Made by a program: the position numbers and the translations under genes. Below, piece by piece: positions 31,301 to 41,730 of a stretch of 64,000 nucleotides of DNA. The DNA comes from Methanothrix sp. (GTDB lineage Archaea > Halobacteriota > Methanosarcinia > Methanotrichales > Methanotrichaceae). How positions within the stretch are numbered: position 1 is the first letter of the stretch; every line of letters starts with the position of its first letter. Location of the stretch: contig JAPKXZ010000052.1 of the NCBI GenBank assembly GCA_026394555.1, forward strand, positions 37,376 to 101,375, given 5' to 3'. Below the pieces are notes generated by a model. It did no database searches and had not been told where the DNA came from. It saw only the letters and a program-made list of their open reading frames with translations.

Positions 31301-32047
31301 ACAATTCGCTTCTCTGTCCGAGATACAGGCATCGGCATCCCGGCAAATCGGCAAGATATTCTCTTCTCACCATTCTCTCAGGTGGACGGTTCTACAACAC
31401 GCAAATACGGCGGAACCGGTCTGGGGCTGGCCATATCCCGGCAGCTCGCCGAGCTGATGGGGGGCGAGATCGGCCTGGAAAGTAAGGAAGGCATAGGCTC
31501 CATCTTCTGGTTCACGGCTGTGTTCGAGAAGCAGCCGGTAAGGCCAGGATCGGCAGATGAGGAGAGTATCGAAATTGAGGGAGAGGGTGCAATAGATCGC
31601 ATCGTAAAGAGGCCAGCTATATCCCGATCGCTCAAACGCAAAATACGCATTCTGGTGGCGGAGGATAATCCCGTAAACCAGAAAGTTGCCCAGGCCTTGC
31701 TCCGAAGGATGGGGCTTCAAGCAGATGTTGTGGCCAATGGTCTGGAGGCCGTCGATGCGCTCCAGACCATTCCCTACGACCTGGTGCTGATGGACTGCCA
31801 AATGCCTGAGATGGACGGTTACGAGGCCACAAGAAAAATCCGCCGGCAAGGATCGAAGGCACTCAATCCGGGCATTCCCATCATTGCCATGACCGCTCTC
31901 GCCATGCAAGGTGATCGGGAGAAGTGTATTCAAGCCGGAATGAACGATTTCATTGCCAAGCCGGTTAAGCGAAGAGACCTGGCGGAAATGCTTGCCAGGT
32001 GGCTGGATTTGACGATGAGCAACAACTTGCCGCCTGAATTTGTCTAG
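28364..32047 (+). CDS. Hybrid sensor histidine kinase (multiple PAS, HisKA, HATPase, REC)
   Basis: [66 protein letters not shown]...[12 protein letters not shown]. Confidence 0.95.
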   Translation: MKISSERRIKQRREQKPKFKQVVSMTYEILWRYDVDSQKMNIDSYISPVADKMLGLPEDTIRNSFQRYFSYVHPDDLPAMQEMLSEGIGTPGKEKTAEYRLRKADGTTFWVRSRSFAYCQPDGRINIFGTTIDIDDSKQVEEAFKESKRLLANIIDFLPDATFAVNRDGKVLAWNHAIEVMTGVPKEEMVGKSGYAYAVPFFGEPQPILIDLIFQERSKFENKYISISRKGNQLIAEAFAPQLNHGKGAYLWGIVSPLYDSYGNIVGAIQSIRDVTERKAAQAALQGSEKRLMRAEEIARFGHWELSLDEKKMRASTGAKRIYGLEGEEWPLSDVQKIPLPEYRAHLNKALQELVLKGRPYNVEFKIQRPSDGQILDIHSLAEYDPAKRMLFGVINDVTQRKKAEEALRESELRLRTIFETSTAGIIIVDPHGRIIQANQRMAELFACPLETMIGSKYPSFVHPFERSEGTKRMQELMENRIDTISTQRHYLRRDGGDLWGFMSGRRMVGSNGEFIGLLGIIFDITDRRHAEFALRASEQEKAAILSGLKHVAVEYLDPCMRIIWVNEAVQSSLGLSMDELKGKYCFEILQGLKEPCSGCTALKAGATGHFQEGEVVTPDGKTWLSRSSIVKDADGRVQGIVHVAMNITERKRTEEEIKENLEEIKRSKTQIQQSNSLLAAIMASPNNIVVFALDKDYRYLAFNQNHKNTMLAIWGVDIEIGANMLDYITDPADRNKAKRSFDRALAGEHLVIVEAYGDNDLQRRYYEDHYSPIRGEDNSFIGLTVFLFDITERKIMEEELQQTNHDLEISIEQSNELAEQARQANAAKSEFLANMSHEIRTPLNGVIGMTGLLQDMDLNAEQHEYAQIAHMSGEMLLSLINDILDFSKIEARKLEMEMLDFDLRSMLKDTADLLAVGARGKGLELVSMVHPAVPSFLHGDPGRLRQILVNLGSNAVKFTKKGEIVIRAGLEREDERKVTIRFSVRDTGIGIPANRQDILFSPFSQVDGSTTRKYGGTGLGLAISRQLAELMGGEIGLESKEGIGSIFWFTAVFEKQPVRPGSADEESIEIEGEGAIDRIVKRPAISRSLKRKIRILVAEDNPVNQKVAQALLRRMGLQADVVANGLEAVDALQTIPYDLVLMDCQMPEMDGYEATRKIRRQGSKALNPGIPIIAMTALAMQGDREKCIQAGMNDFIAKPVKRRDLAEMLARWLDLTMSNNLPPEFV

Positions 32048-32266
32048 GAGAAGGAGGAAGCATTCCTTGACCTGATCCTGCGGGCCTACCGGGCGGAGAA
32101 GACGACGGGCTTCGCCTGTTTCCACGGCAAGCAAGCGGGGCGGCTGGTGGTGGTGGGGCCGGTCAACCTGCCGGTGACACGGTTGTTCGTCGAGGAGATC
32201 ATCTTTGGCAACGACACTATGGCGATTGTGGACGTGAGCGTGGGGGATGAAAAATGGCTGAGGTAA
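32048..32266 (+). pseudogene. C-terminal remnant of a site-specific DNA methyltransferase of an R-M operon
   Basis: In-frame, start-less translation EKEEAFLDLILRAYRAEKTTGFACFHGKQAGRLVVVGPVNLPVTRLFVEEIIFGNDTMAIVDVSVGDEKWLR*; family assignment from memory. Confidence 0.5.
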
Positions 32267-32282
32267 AGGAAGATTTTTCGCC

Positions 32283-32510
32283 ATGAGCAAAGAAATCGAG
32301 AAAGCCAAGCTATCTTGTTTCAACAGTGGAAACCGCATCGAGGATCATTTCGGTGACGTCACCGAAATGGTCTCCCTTGGCAGCTGCGCAAAACGACCTG
32401 TTAAAACCATCCAGAACGCCGATCCCAAAAAGGAAACCGTAAGCCCATGGTCAAACCTATTTTGCGATCGAGACGCAGCATACATAGGCCAAGAACAGGA
32501 GATGACATGA
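32283..32510 (+). pseudogene. DinD-like remnant (deleted and frameshifted)
   Basis: NRIEDHFGDVTEMVSLGS then NADPKKETVS; the +1-shifted frame continues HGQTYFAIETQ, a DinD-type core motif. Confidence 0.5.
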
Positions 32511-32712
32511 GATTAACATCATTTCAAGAGAGCAAGAGGATTATATTTCGTTAACGGATATGGCAAAATATCGCAACACCGAGGATCCGTTTGCGATCAT
32601 TAATAATTGGATGCGAAGCAGGAGCACAATCGAATTCCTCGGCCTTTGGGAGAAGTTGAGTAACCCGGATTTTAAACCTATCGAATTCGAGAGGTTTAGA
32701 AAGGACAAATAA
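32506..32712 (+). pseudogene. KilA-N domain N-terminal remnant
   Basis: Start-less frame INIISREQEDYISLTDMAKYRNTEDPFAIINNWMRSRSTIEFLGLWEKLSNPDFKPIEFERFRKDK*; KilA-N signature. Confidence 0.75.
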
Positions 32713-32873
32713 TGGCACTGCATAAATATTTTCCCCAATCACCGCACGCTGTTCTCGATCCGGGCATCCGCTGGTTTCCCGCCGATGAGTCTTTGCGGGA
32801 AAGCAGCATGGAGAAGCTCATATCGCCGTTGGTACCTATGCTCGGTCGCAATGTGTTGGTGTTTCTGCACTAA
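32712..32873 (+). pseudogene. N-terminal remnant of a helicase-type restriction enzyme (type III/BPTD_3080-like)
   Basis: MALHKYFPQSPHAVLDPGIRWFPADESLRESSMEKLISPLVPMLGRNVLVFLH*; only the head is present. Confidence 0.55.
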
Positions 32874-32924
32874 TTTTGAGAGATTCAATCCTCCAATAAA
32901 TCTATCAATCAGAACAATTCATAA

Positions 32925-35900
32925 GTGCTAATCATGGGCAATGACATCATCGACCAGAGAGAAGTTCTGGAAGCTTTGCGAGAAGCCAAGCAGGCTGCCG
33001 AGAACAGCCAGGCCCAGTACGAGCAGGTCGTATCGATGATATCTGATATCGTCTGGCGCTATGATGTCAATGCCAGAGGCGAGCCTGTCGGCTCCTACAT
33101 CTCACCGGTTGCGGACAGAATGCTGGGGTTGCCGGACGGCACCATCGGAAACAGCTTTGACAAATATTTTTCCTATGTCCATCCCGATGACTTGCCTGAT
33201 GTGCAGAAGATAATTTTCGAAGGTTTAGGAACGATTGGAAAAGATAAAACCGCAGAATACCGTATGCGAAAGGCTGACGGCACGACGCTTTGGGTTCGTT
33301 CCAAGGGTTCGGCATATTCTCATGAAGACGGTCGAGTTACCATCTTCGGCACCACAAGCGATATCACCGAGGCTAGGCAAGCGGAATATGTGCTGCGCAG
33401 TATCGAGGAACATTTGCGTCTGGCGGCTGAAGGTGCAAATCTCGGAACTTACACTTACGATTTTCTTTCTGGACAAGGCTACTGGTCACCAAAACTAAAG
33501 GATCTCTATGGTTTGAGTGCAGATGAACCGCTTGTTTTGGATGAGGATGGGGTAGCATTGGCCATTCATCCGGAGGATCGGTCCGTTTTTTTGACCGCAA
33601 TGAATGCAGCCAATGACCCTAACGGAAATGTGGACGGGATTCTCGAGCTGGATTATCGAATCATTCGTACGGATGGAACAATTCGTTGGCTGCAAGTACA
33701 CGGACGTACAGAGTTCAAAGGAGAATCCAATAACCGACGCCCTTGGCGTGCAGCAGGTGTTACAACTGACATCACTGAACATAAAAGCGCTGAAGAGGCG
33801 CTAAAAGAGACCCGAGCGCGCCACGAGCTAGCTATTCAGTCCGCACAGATGGGCTCTTGGGTACTTGATGTCGCTATTAACAAGCATGACTTCGACGAAC
33901 AGACATGTCGTCTCCTGGGTATTGATTATGCCACATTTAAAGGGAGTTCAATTGAGTTCTTCAGAGTCGTTCATCCCCATGACCACGCTAAAATTCGGGC
34001 CGCTCTGGCCAGGTCCATAAAACAGGATCATCCATACGAATCAGCCTATCGCGTCGTCCATCCGGACGGCAGCATCAGATACATTGTAGCTCGTGGCCAT
34101 GTTATTCGCGATCAGAATCGCAGGCCGTTGAAGCTAATCGGTATCATTTGGGACGATACCGATCGCAGGAAAGCTGAAGATGAATTGCGATGGAAAACAG
34201 CATTACTTGAAGCTCAAGTTGAAACATCGTTGGATGGAATTCTTGTTGTAGACAGCCAGGGACAACGAATTATTACCAATCAGCAACTTCTAAACATGTG
34301 GAAAGTGCCTCTACATATCAGCAATCAGAAAAACGATGAAGCACTTCTTCACTACGTAGTTGGCAAGACCAAAAATTCAGACCAATTCCTTGAGAAAGTC
34401 ATGTATCTTTATGATCATAAGGATGAGACCAGTCGGGATGAAATCGAGTTCAAGGACGGAATGGTAGTAGATCGGTATTCTTCACCAGTGATCAGTCGAG
34501 ATGGGAAATACTACGGTCGGATATGGACTTTTCATGACATCACCGATCGCAAACGAGCTGAAGATGCACTAAAAGAATCAAAACAACGCCTGGCCGATAT
34601 CATTGATTTTCTGCCAGATGCCACTTTCGCTATTGACAAAGAAGGAAAAGTAATCGCCTGGAACCGGACCATGGAAGAGATGACAGGTGTTGGCAGGAAC
34701 TATATGATAGGGCAGGGAGACCATGCCTATACAGTCCCCTTCTATGGTGAAAGGAGGCAAAACCTGCTTGATCTCATTGATAGGAATAAAGATGATATTG
34801 CCTCCAAATATCAACATGTTCAGAGGAAGGGAAACATTCTCTGTGCTGAAGCATTTACACCAGCACTGCATTGCGGAAAAGGGGCACATGTTTGGGCTAC
34901 GGCGGGACCGATTTTTGATTCTCAGGGAAACAGAATAGGTGCCATAGAGTCCATTCGCGACATAACTGAACGCAAGCAAGAGCAAGAAAGACTCCAAAAT
35001 AACTTGAAATTCCTGGAAACATTGATCGAAACAATCCCCAGCCCAATCTTTTTCAAAGATAGACAAGGAAGATACCTGGGTTGTAACAATACATTCGCCC
35101 GGCAAATCATGAGTCTGCCCAAAGAGGAAATTATCGGCAAATCTGTCTTCGAATTCCCGGAAGCGATTCCTTCCGACCTGGCAAATAAGTATCATGAAAA
35201 GGATCAGGAACTATTACGAGAAATGGGCGTTCAGGTTTATGATACGAAGGTACATTGCTTTGACGGCAAAATGCGAGATTTCTACTTCACCAAAGCGACA
35301 TTTAAAAATTTTGTCGGCGAAGTGGCAGGTATTGTCGGTGTAATGCTGGACATAACCGAGCTTAAGCAGATCGAATTGAGCCGAGCGCGTTCATTGGTGC
35401 GCCAGGAGCAGTTGAACCTGCTTCAACAGAATCTGCTAGGCCCCGGCAAATTGGGGCAGAAACTCAAGAAAATCACCGACGCCGTGGTGGATATCTTCGG
35501 GGCCGACTTTTGTCGCATCTGGATCACCGGTCCAGGAGACCTCTGTGAGGCCGGATGCATACATGCGGCGGTGACTGAGGGCCCTCACGTCTGCAGTTAT
35601 AAAGATCGATGTCTCCGACTCCTTGCCAGCTCCGGAGGGTATACCCACACGGAAGGTGAGGTTCACAGGCGCGTGCCTTTTGGTTGCTACAAGATTGGGC
35701 GCATCGCATCGGGTAAGGAACACAGCTTCATTACCAATGATGTACTAAGCTACCCCAATATTCATAATCGCGAATGGGCAAAGGAGAACGATCTGGTCTC
35801 ATTTGCCGGTTACCAGCTACGTCCTCCAGGTGGAGAAGCTCTCGGTGTCCTGGCGCTTTTCAGCAAACAACCCATCACCAGCGAGGAAGATGCCCAGCTT

Positions 35901-37307
35901 AACATCCTGAGTAATACGGTCACCCAGGTCATTCAGACCGCTCGTGTGGATGAGGAATTGCTTGAGACACTGACTGAAGCTACCATACTTAATAAATATC
36001 TTAATGAACAGACTGCTAAAGCCAGCGAGATGGTAGACCTGGCCAGGAAGGCCAATGCTGCCAAGAGCGAATTCCTGGCCAACATGAGCCACGAGATTCG
36101 AACCCCCTTGAACGGCGTCATCGGCATGATTGGATTGCTGCTGGATATGGATTTGAATGCCGAGCAGCTTGAATATGCAAAAATCGCTCGTTTCAGCGGT
36201 GAAATTCTATTGTCTCTCATCAACGACATCCTGGATTTCTCCAAGATCGAAGCCTGCAAACTGGAACTGGAAAAGCTGAACTTTGATCTGTGCTCTATGC
36301 TCGATGATACGACAGACCTCCTGGCAGTCGGTGCTCACGAGAAAGGGCTGGAGCTGGTCTCTACGGTGGACCCCACGGTGCCGTCGCGGTTGAGAGGTGA
36401 TCCGGGAAGGCTGCGTCAGATTCTGGTCAACCTGGGTGGTAATGCCGTGAAGTTCACAAACGCTGGCAAGATAGTGATTCGCGCCTGCCTGGAGAGCGAA
36501 GACGAACGAAAAGTCACAATTCGCTTCTCTGTCCGAGATACAGGCATCGGCATCCCTGTAAATCGGCAGGATATTCTCTTCTCACCATTCTCTCAGGTGG
36601 ACGGTTCGACAACACGCAAATATGGCGGAACCGGGCTTGGTCTGGCCATATCCCGGCAGCTCGCCGAGCTGATGGGTGGCATGATCGGCGTGCAAAGTGA
36701 GGAGGGCAAGGGCTCTACATTCTGGTTCACCGTCGTTTTCGAGAAACAGCTAGACCATTTGGAATCTGCCGAAGAGCTTTCTGGAATTGAGGAAAGAAGA
36801 GCGATATACTGCAGTACGAGCGGGCCTATTCTTTCCCAAACAGTCAAACGAAGATTGCGCATCCTGGTGGCGGAGGACAATCCCGTAAACCAGAAAGTCG
36901 CCCAGGCCATGCTGAGAAGGATGGGGCTAGAAGCAGATGTTGCGGCCAATGGTCTGGAGGCCGTCAATGCACTCCAGACCATTCCTTACGACCTGGTGCT
37001 GATGGACTGCCAGATGCCTGAGATGGACGGTTTTGAGGCCACTCGCAACATTCGCCAGGAAGGATCGAAGGCACTCAATCCAGGCATTCCCATCATTGCC
37101 ATGACGGCTCTAGCCATGGAAAGCGATAGGGAGAAGTGCATTCAGGCTGGAATGAACGATTTCATTGCCAAGCCGGTCCAGCAAAGGGAACTGGCGGAAA
37201 TGCTCGCCAGGTGGCTGACAATAATAGGCTGCCTTCAAGATGAAGATTCGTATCAACAAAACGGTCTTCTCTGCTCCCTGCACCCTAACCATCCTAAAAT
37301 AAGCTAA
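32925..37307 (+). CDS. Hybrid sensor histidine kinase, paralogue of 28364..32047, with extra PAS and GAF domains
   Basis: [91 protein letters not shown]. Confidence 0.95.
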   Translation: MLIMGNDIIDQREVLEALREAKQAAENSQAQYEQVVSMISDIVWRYDVNARGEPVGSYISPVADRMLGLPDGTIGNSFDKYFSYVHPDDLPDVQKIIFEGLGTIGKDKTAEYRMRKADGTTLWVRSKGSAYSHEDGRVTIFGTTSDITEARQAEYVLRSIEEHLRLAAEGANLGTYTYDFLSGQGYWSPKLKDLYGLSADEPLVLDEDGVALAIHPEDRSVFLTAMNAANDPNGNVDGILELDYRIIRTDGTIRWLQVHGRTEFKGESNNRRPWRAAGVTTDITEHKSAEEALKETRARHELAIQSAQMGSWVLDVAINKHDFDEQTCRLLGIDYATFKGSSIEFFRVVHPHDHAKIRAALARSIKQDHPYESAYRVVHPDGSIRYIVARGHVIRDQNRRPLKLIGIIWDDTDRRKAEDELRWKTALLEAQVETSLDGILVVDSQGQRIITNQQLLNMWKVPLHISNQKNDEALLHYVVGKTKNSDQFLEKVMYLYDHKDETSRDEIEFKDGMVVDRYSSPVISRDGKYYGRIWTFHDITDRKRAEDALKESKQRLADIIDFLPDATFAIDKEGKVIAWNRTMEEMTGVGRNYMIGQGDHAYTVPFYGERRQNLLDLIDRNKDDIASKYQHVQRKGNILCAEAFTPALHCGKGAHVWATAGPIFDSQGNRIGAIESIRDITERKQEQERLQNNLKFLETLIETIPSPIFFKDRQGRYLGCNNTFARQIMSLPKEEIIGKSVFEFPEAIPSDLANKYHEKDQELLREMGVQVYDTKVHCFDGKMRDFYFTKATFKNFVGEVAGIVGVMLDITELKQIELSRARSLVRQEQLNLLQQNLLGPGKLGQKLKKITDAVVDIFGADFCRIWITGPGDLCEAGCIHAAVTEGPHVCSYKDRCLRLLASSGGYTHTEGEVHRRVPFGCYKIGRIASGKEHSFITNDVLSYPNIHNREWAKENDLVSFAGYQLRPPGGEALGVLALFSKQPITSEEDAQLNILSNTVTQVIQTARVDEELLETLTEATILNKYLNEQTAKASEMVDLARKANAAKSEFLANMSHEIRTPLNGVIGMIGLLLDMDLNAEQLEYAKIARFSGEILLSLINDILDFSKIEACKLELEKLNFDLCSMLDDTTDLLAVGAHEKGLELVSTVDPTVPSRLRGDPGRLRQILVNLGGNAVKFTNAGKIVIRACLESEDERKVTIRFSVRDTGIGIPVNRQDILFSPFSQVDGSTTRKYGGTGLGLAISRQLAELMGGMIGVQSEEGKGSTFWFTVVFEKQLDHLESAEELSGIEERRAIYCSTSGPILSQTVKRRLRILVAEDNPVNQKVAQAMLRRMGLEADVAANGLEAVNALQTIPYDLVLMDCQMPEMDGFEATRNIRQEGSKALNPGIPIIAMTALAMESDREKCIQAGMNDFIAKPVQQRELAEMLARWLTIIGCLQDEDSYQQNGLLCSLHPNHPKIS

Positions 37308-37325
37308 TATACCATCACACCTTTC

Positions 37326-37592
37326 TTGAGTTCGATGCAGTGGGAATTGATCGGCTCAAGTGCCGCCGTTTTGACCATGTTCGGCTTCGTGCCCCAGATC
37401 CTCAAGATCTACAAAACGCAGTCTGTAGCAGATGTAAGCCTGGTTATGCTCCTGCAATTCTGCCTGGGAATGTTCCTCTGGCTGCTCTACGGCTTGCACA
37501 TTCAGGATAATATTCTCATCGTAGCCAATATCGTATCATTTTTTAGCTTGATAGTAGCAATTGGATTATTTTTAAAGTACAGGAAAAGATGA
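37326..37592 (+). CDS. SemiSWEET/PQ-loop family transporter
   Basis: LIGSSAAVLTMFGFVPQILKIYKTQSVADVSLVMLLQFCLGMFLWLLYGL. Confidence 0.85.
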   Translation: MSSMQWELIGSSAAVLTMFGFVPQILKIYKTQSVADVSLVMLLQFCLGMFLWLLYGLHIQDNILIVANIVSFFSLIVAIGLFLKYRKR

Positions 37593-37593
37593 A

Positions 37594-37881
37594 TCAACTC
37601 TTTTCCAGCTTTTCTCTGATGCGATGCTGCAATCGTTCTAATGAGCCTTTGGTGCACTGGCGATTCTCACAGGGTGAGAAATCCTTGGGGCTGCAGCCGG
37701 CCAAAAGATCCATGACCCTGTCCGCCACGTCATAGACCTGTAGATCCTCCAGATTTTGCAGAAAGAGTGAGGCCTCTCTGTTGAATTCGCGGCATTTTCC
37801 AGGATCGGAGACCCCACTCTCATGCAGCTCATAAAGCCTATTCAGCTCCTTTTGGACCTTCTGCCAATCATCTCTGTCCAT
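37594..37881 (-). CDS. Hypothetical protein
   Basis: 95-aa ORF directly opposite the SemiSWEET stop; no recognised family. Confidence 0.5.
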   Translation of the reverse strand: MDRDDWQKVQKELNRLYELHESGVSDPGKCREFNREASLFLQNLEDLQVYDVADRVMDLLAGCSPKDFSPCENRQCTKGSLERLQHRIREKLEKS

Positions 37882-37929
37882 TGCTGTTAAATCTGCTTTT
37901 TCCAGGCATATAAAGCGATGTATTTGATA

Positions 37930-39546
37930 TTAAGGCTGATTTATGGGGGCCGCTCCCTTCACCAGCCCGGTTATCAATGAGAATCCGACACCATTAGCTC
38001 CCGGATTTACGGGCTTGACTTCGAGTCCCCAATTTCCAATAGCCGCACTTCTCAGGAAGTAGTAATCGTAGTTCGAACCCACGAGATGCATTACATTCCG
38101 GTTATCGCCCTGGACAGGAAGAATGCTTCCGTTTGGCTGGATCAAGGTCAAAGTAAAGCCGTCATCCTTCCAGGAAAGACCAATCATCTCTGCCCGTTCC
38201 GAGATAGACGGTCCGGTTTGGTATCCTGAAACTGCCTGGTCTTCTAATCCTAATGATCTCGCAAACTTCAGAGGCGATGCACTTGGATATGCTATGCCGT
38301 TCTCCACCTTTAACGCATTAAGAGCCGTAACCGACTTGGCCCAGGGCAGGGTTATGGCCGTCCCGACTGGAATTGTGTAGTACTTTGCGGATGGAAGGGT
38401 ACTGCTGGGTGCGACATAGGGCTCGTAATAGGGGTAGTATGGGTAATATAACGCAGGATAGGTGTAATATGGATACTGGCAGACTCCATCGATGCATGTT
38501 TTTCCCCGTCCGCAGACCACAGGAGAATGCCGGCACCTCCCGGCCGAATCGCAATAGTCTACTGTGCAGGGATTGTCGTCATTGCATTTTGATGGGTAAA
38601 AACAACCTCTCTTTGGATCGCATTTGTCATAGGTACAAGGTTTGCCGTCATCACAACTCCTGGACGTATGCACGCATTTTCCATTGACACAGGTATCAAT
38701 GGTGCAGGCATTTTGGTCATCGCAATTCTTGGGCGTGTGCACGCATGCAGTACCATTGAAAGAGTCGATGGTACAGGGATTTTCATCATCGCAGCTTGTT
38801 GTTGTGTGGTGGCACACTCCTTCAAAGCAGTAATCAAAGGTGGCGGGATCTCTATCATCGCAATTCTTCGGTTTATGCTCGCACCTTGTCCCGTTGAGAG
38901 TATCCACAGTGCAGGGATCATGATCATCGCAGCTCTGGGGTTGGCGGGCCATGAGCGCCTCGTCTGAGGATAGAGCAGTGCTATTATTTTCGCTTATGAT
39001 GCTGCCGCCAATTATGGGCTGTGCCTTTGCCTCTTCCATGACCTTTTGAGTTCCATTGATTGTGGTATTCTCTTTGGCGACCTCATTTTTTATTTCTGGT
39101 AGTACAGGGATTAGAAATTCCACGGAAGAAGAGCTTTTTCCGGGCAAGGGGGTATTGACGCAACCGGATGAGCCGCAGAGGTCTGTGGTATTGACGTTCC
39201 CGTCATCGCAATTATCATCACAGCTTGCCGGTATATAAACGGCTCCCTTTAATACAGGAGGCTCCTGCCCGTTTTGTCTTGAACCCATCCTTTGCGCCGT
39301 GCTGATATCAGCGTCTTTTCCAGATAGCACCAATGCAGAGGAATTTGCATCGTCGCAGCTCTGGGGGGTATGCTGACAAATCGTTCCGTCACAAAGGTCC
39401 ATGGTACAGGGATTTTTATCATCACAATCCCCGCACTGGGCTGAAGCATAGCTCGTTAACGATAAAACACTGAAAATAAATATGATAAAAGACACGCAAC
39501 GCTTATTTCTTCTCATTTCTTTATCCACACATTTCACTCCCACCAA
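37930..39546 (-). CDS. Secreted protein with tandem CDDxxPCTxDxCxxGxCxHTPK repeats (Dicty_CTDC-like)
   Basis: N-terminal hydrophobic segment, about 9 CDD...C repeats, then a C-terminal pre-peptidase-like beta domain. Confidence 0.75.
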   Translation of the reverse strand: MVGVKCVDKEMRRNKRCVSFIIFIFSVLSLTSYASAQCGDCDDKNPCTMDLCDGTICQHTPQSCDDANSSALVLSGKDADISTAQRMGSRQNGQEPPVLKGAVYIPASCDDNCDDGNVNTTDLCGSSGCVNTPLPGKSSSSVEFLIPVLPEIKNEVAKENTTINGTQKVMEEAKAQPIIGGSIISENNSTALSSDEALMARQPQSCDDHDPCTVDTLNGTRCEHKPKNCDDRDPATFDYCFEGVCHHTTTSCDDENPCTIDSFNGTACVHTPKNCDDQNACTIDTCVNGKCVHTSRSCDDGKPCTYDKCDPKRGCFYPSKCNDDNPCTVDYCDSAGRCRHSPVVCGRGKTCIDGVCQYPYYTYPALYYPYYPYYEPYVAPSSTLPSAKYYTIPVGTAITLPWAKSVTALNALKVENGIAYPSASPLKFARSLGLEDQAVSGYQTGPSISERAEMIGLSWKDDGFTLTLIQPNGSILPVQGDNRNVMHLVGSNYDYYFLRSAAIGNWGLEVKPVNPGANGVGFSLITGLVKGAAPINQP

Positions 39547-39605
39547 ATCAAGGAGTTCTTTTTATATCTAATTTTCGCTCTTTAGAAGCTCATTTTTTAG
39601 TGATA

Positions 39606-40847
39606 TCAATAGAAATAGCTCAATGTAGTCTGCCGGGCTTTAAGCAGCTCCCGAAGCAGGTCGCTTTGCATGATGAATTTTTTTAAAGGCAATTGCAGCT
39701 TGCCGCAAATATACCACAACGCGCTCTTCATATCCTCGAAGGACAAGGCCTTCTCTTGCATGGCATTTCTCACATTCTCCCTCACGTTAAAGACACCTAA
39801 CGGCACATATCCCGAATAAGCCTCCCGCAAGATGATCGCACCGGCCTGTTTTTTCTCGCGTGCCAGACCCTCCAAGACCGCCATTTTGCAGGAATAGTAG
39901 CATCCACCCACCCGGGAATAGCCCTTCTTGCCCCAATTTTTCTCATAATCGGAGAATATCAGCTCTTCATTCCCCAGGATGTGCAAAAAGGCTTCCATCC
40001 ACTCATACTGCCATGACGTGGGTAGGAGAAGGACGGCGTAATAATTGTTGAGGCTGGAAAACTCCCTCACCTGGCAGCAATCGATGGGGTCATAATCCCT
40101 GACCTTTTGCAAAAGCCGGTTGGCCAGGGTGCTGTCACAGGCGGTGATGGACCAGCGTGTGGGAACCAGGCGGCGTCTTTTCTTGGTACCCATGGTTCCC
40201 ATGGAGAATGCCTTCTCTATGCTGGAGAAAGGCAGGCCCTTCTGGTGCAGATCAACAACAGCGTCCGCCGCCAGGAGGTCGCCGTCGTAATAGACCTTCT
40301 CTAAATTCGGATCCCACCTGGCATTCCCAATTTCCAGCTTTTCCAGAGGCGCACTGGGACCGAAGGGAGTGTGCTCATCACTAAAGGACATGCCTTTAGG
40401 AGCGTGGTGGAATTCGGCTTCACTCTCAATGGAGGAAGCGGAGAGGGATATGTCCCGAAGTTTGTCCAAGTAGCGACCTTGCAGTTGTGTGACTTTAACG
40501 GATCTTTTGCCTCTGATCAGGTTTAGCCGGTATCTTATGATCTCCTCCTGGGTCTTCTTTTCCGGTATCCATGACTCCGGCCGGTCCATGATGATGGTGT
40601 CTCCGTGCAGAGGTGCGATCATGGGACCGGCGTAAACCTTAGGATAGTTCCAGCTACCAATGAAGACGGAAGGTGGAGTGCTGCCATCAAGCTTTGTGCC
40701 CACTTCTTGCGAAGGGATATACATATTGGCTGTCAATTTTTTCAGATAGGCTTCCTTGCCTTTGATCATAATTAAAATGATCCGACAAATTCGAATAAAA
40801 GCATAATGGACGCGGGGCGAAAGTGAAGAGAATGCTAGGACTAGCAC
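39606..40847 (-). CDS. nreA: Archaeal Nre-family DNA repair protein with C-terminal PIP-box-like motif
   Basis: [35 protein letters not shown]-terminus RQTTLSYFY. Real start probably the later [12 protein letters not shown]. Confidence 0.85.
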   Translation of the reverse strand: MLVLAFSSLSPRVHYAFIRICRIILIMIKGKEAYLKKLTANMYIPSQEVGTKLDGSTPPSVFIGSWNYPKVYAGPMIAPLHGDTIIMDRPESWIPEKKTQEEIIRYRLNLIRGKRSVKVTQLQGRYLDKLRDISLSASSIESEAEFHHAPKGMSFSDEHTPFGPSAPLEKLEIGNARWDPNLEKVYYDGDLLAADAVVDLHQKGLPFSSIEKAFSMGTMGTKKRRRLVPTRWSITACDSTLANRLLQKVRDYDPIDCCQVREFSSLNNYYAVLLLPTSWQYEWMEAFLHILGNEELIFSDYEKNWGKKGYSRVGGCYYSCKMAVLEGLAREKKQAGAIILREAYSGYVPLGVFNVRENVRNAMQEKALSFEDMKSALWYICGKLQLPLKKFIMQSDLLRELLKARQTTLSYFY

Positions 40848-40902
40848 GCCAGGGGAACATATTTACATTCAAAGCGTCAATAATCTGTCGAGGTGTCCTC
40901 AG

Positions 40903-41646
40903 ATGAAATGGACTATGATAATAATAGCATTAATGATGGTGCTATGTAGCAATGCATTTGGACAGATGGACCCATATTCCACCACCGCAACGGGCGGCGC
41001 ACCCACACCAAGCACTCCCAGCAGCGCAGAATCGCTGGGCCTGCAAGTGCCAACGGACGTCACAGCATCCCAGCAAGCCCCAAGCGCGCAGGAGAGTACG
41101 CAAACTCTGATGAGCACGAGCCAGGATGCAGCTTATGCCTTTGCGCCTAAGGGATCAAGGGGCAGCGCGACCAATCAGGTCTACAATAAAATGATAGTAC
41201 CCACCGGAAGCTCTGCGCCCAATAGCCTTTATATCTCCTATGCACCACGAACCGTAGCAAGCTGCAATCTTTATGCCAACCTGGCCTTATGGATGCAGAC
41301 CTCGGGAACAGGCAATATATGGTTTTATGAGTGGTATCCGAGCGGCATGCTGGATACTAACTACGCAGGATTCGTCAATTACCCGGGCTGGTACAAGAGA
41401 TGGTTCTTTGCTGATAAACCTGGCTGGCACATCCTCCAGTATTATTGCAGCGGCTGGAGCAACTATGCCTACATTTATGTCTCCGGCCCCGGCGGTTATT
41501 GGGTCAATCCGAACCCGAGTCCCGATCCTATGCCATATCCTTATCCCTACTGGGACAGCCCGATAACCTACACATATCCTCCCACCGGCCATACTTACTA
41601 CTCTTATCAATGGACCACATCCACGGGAAATCATCGTGGGGAGTAA
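40903..41646 (+). CDS. Secreted protein, paralogous core domain with 483..1640
   Basis: Signal peptide; IWFYEWYPSGMLDTNYAGFVNYPGWYKRWFFADKPGWHILQYYCSGWSNYAYIYVSGPG; Pro/Tyr-rich tail. Confidence 0.65.
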   Translation: MKWTMIIIALMMVLCSNAFGQMDPYSTTATGGAPTPSTPSSAESLGLQVPTDVTASQQAPSAQESTQTLMSTSQDAAYAFAPKGSRGSATNQVYNKMIVPTGSSAPNSLYISYAPRTVASCNLYANLALWMQTSGTGNIWFYEWYPSGMLDTNYAGFVNYPGWYKRWFFADKPGWHILQYYCSGWSNYAYIYVSGPGGYWVNPNPSPDPMPYPYPYWDSPITYTYPPTGHTYYSYQWTTSTGNHRGE

Positions 41647-41730
41647 GTAAAATCAACCGAAAAGATGGAGACCCTTTTTTTTTCGGCCTTTAACCGGCTG
41701 GTGTAAGGGTCGATGATTCTCTTATTTATC

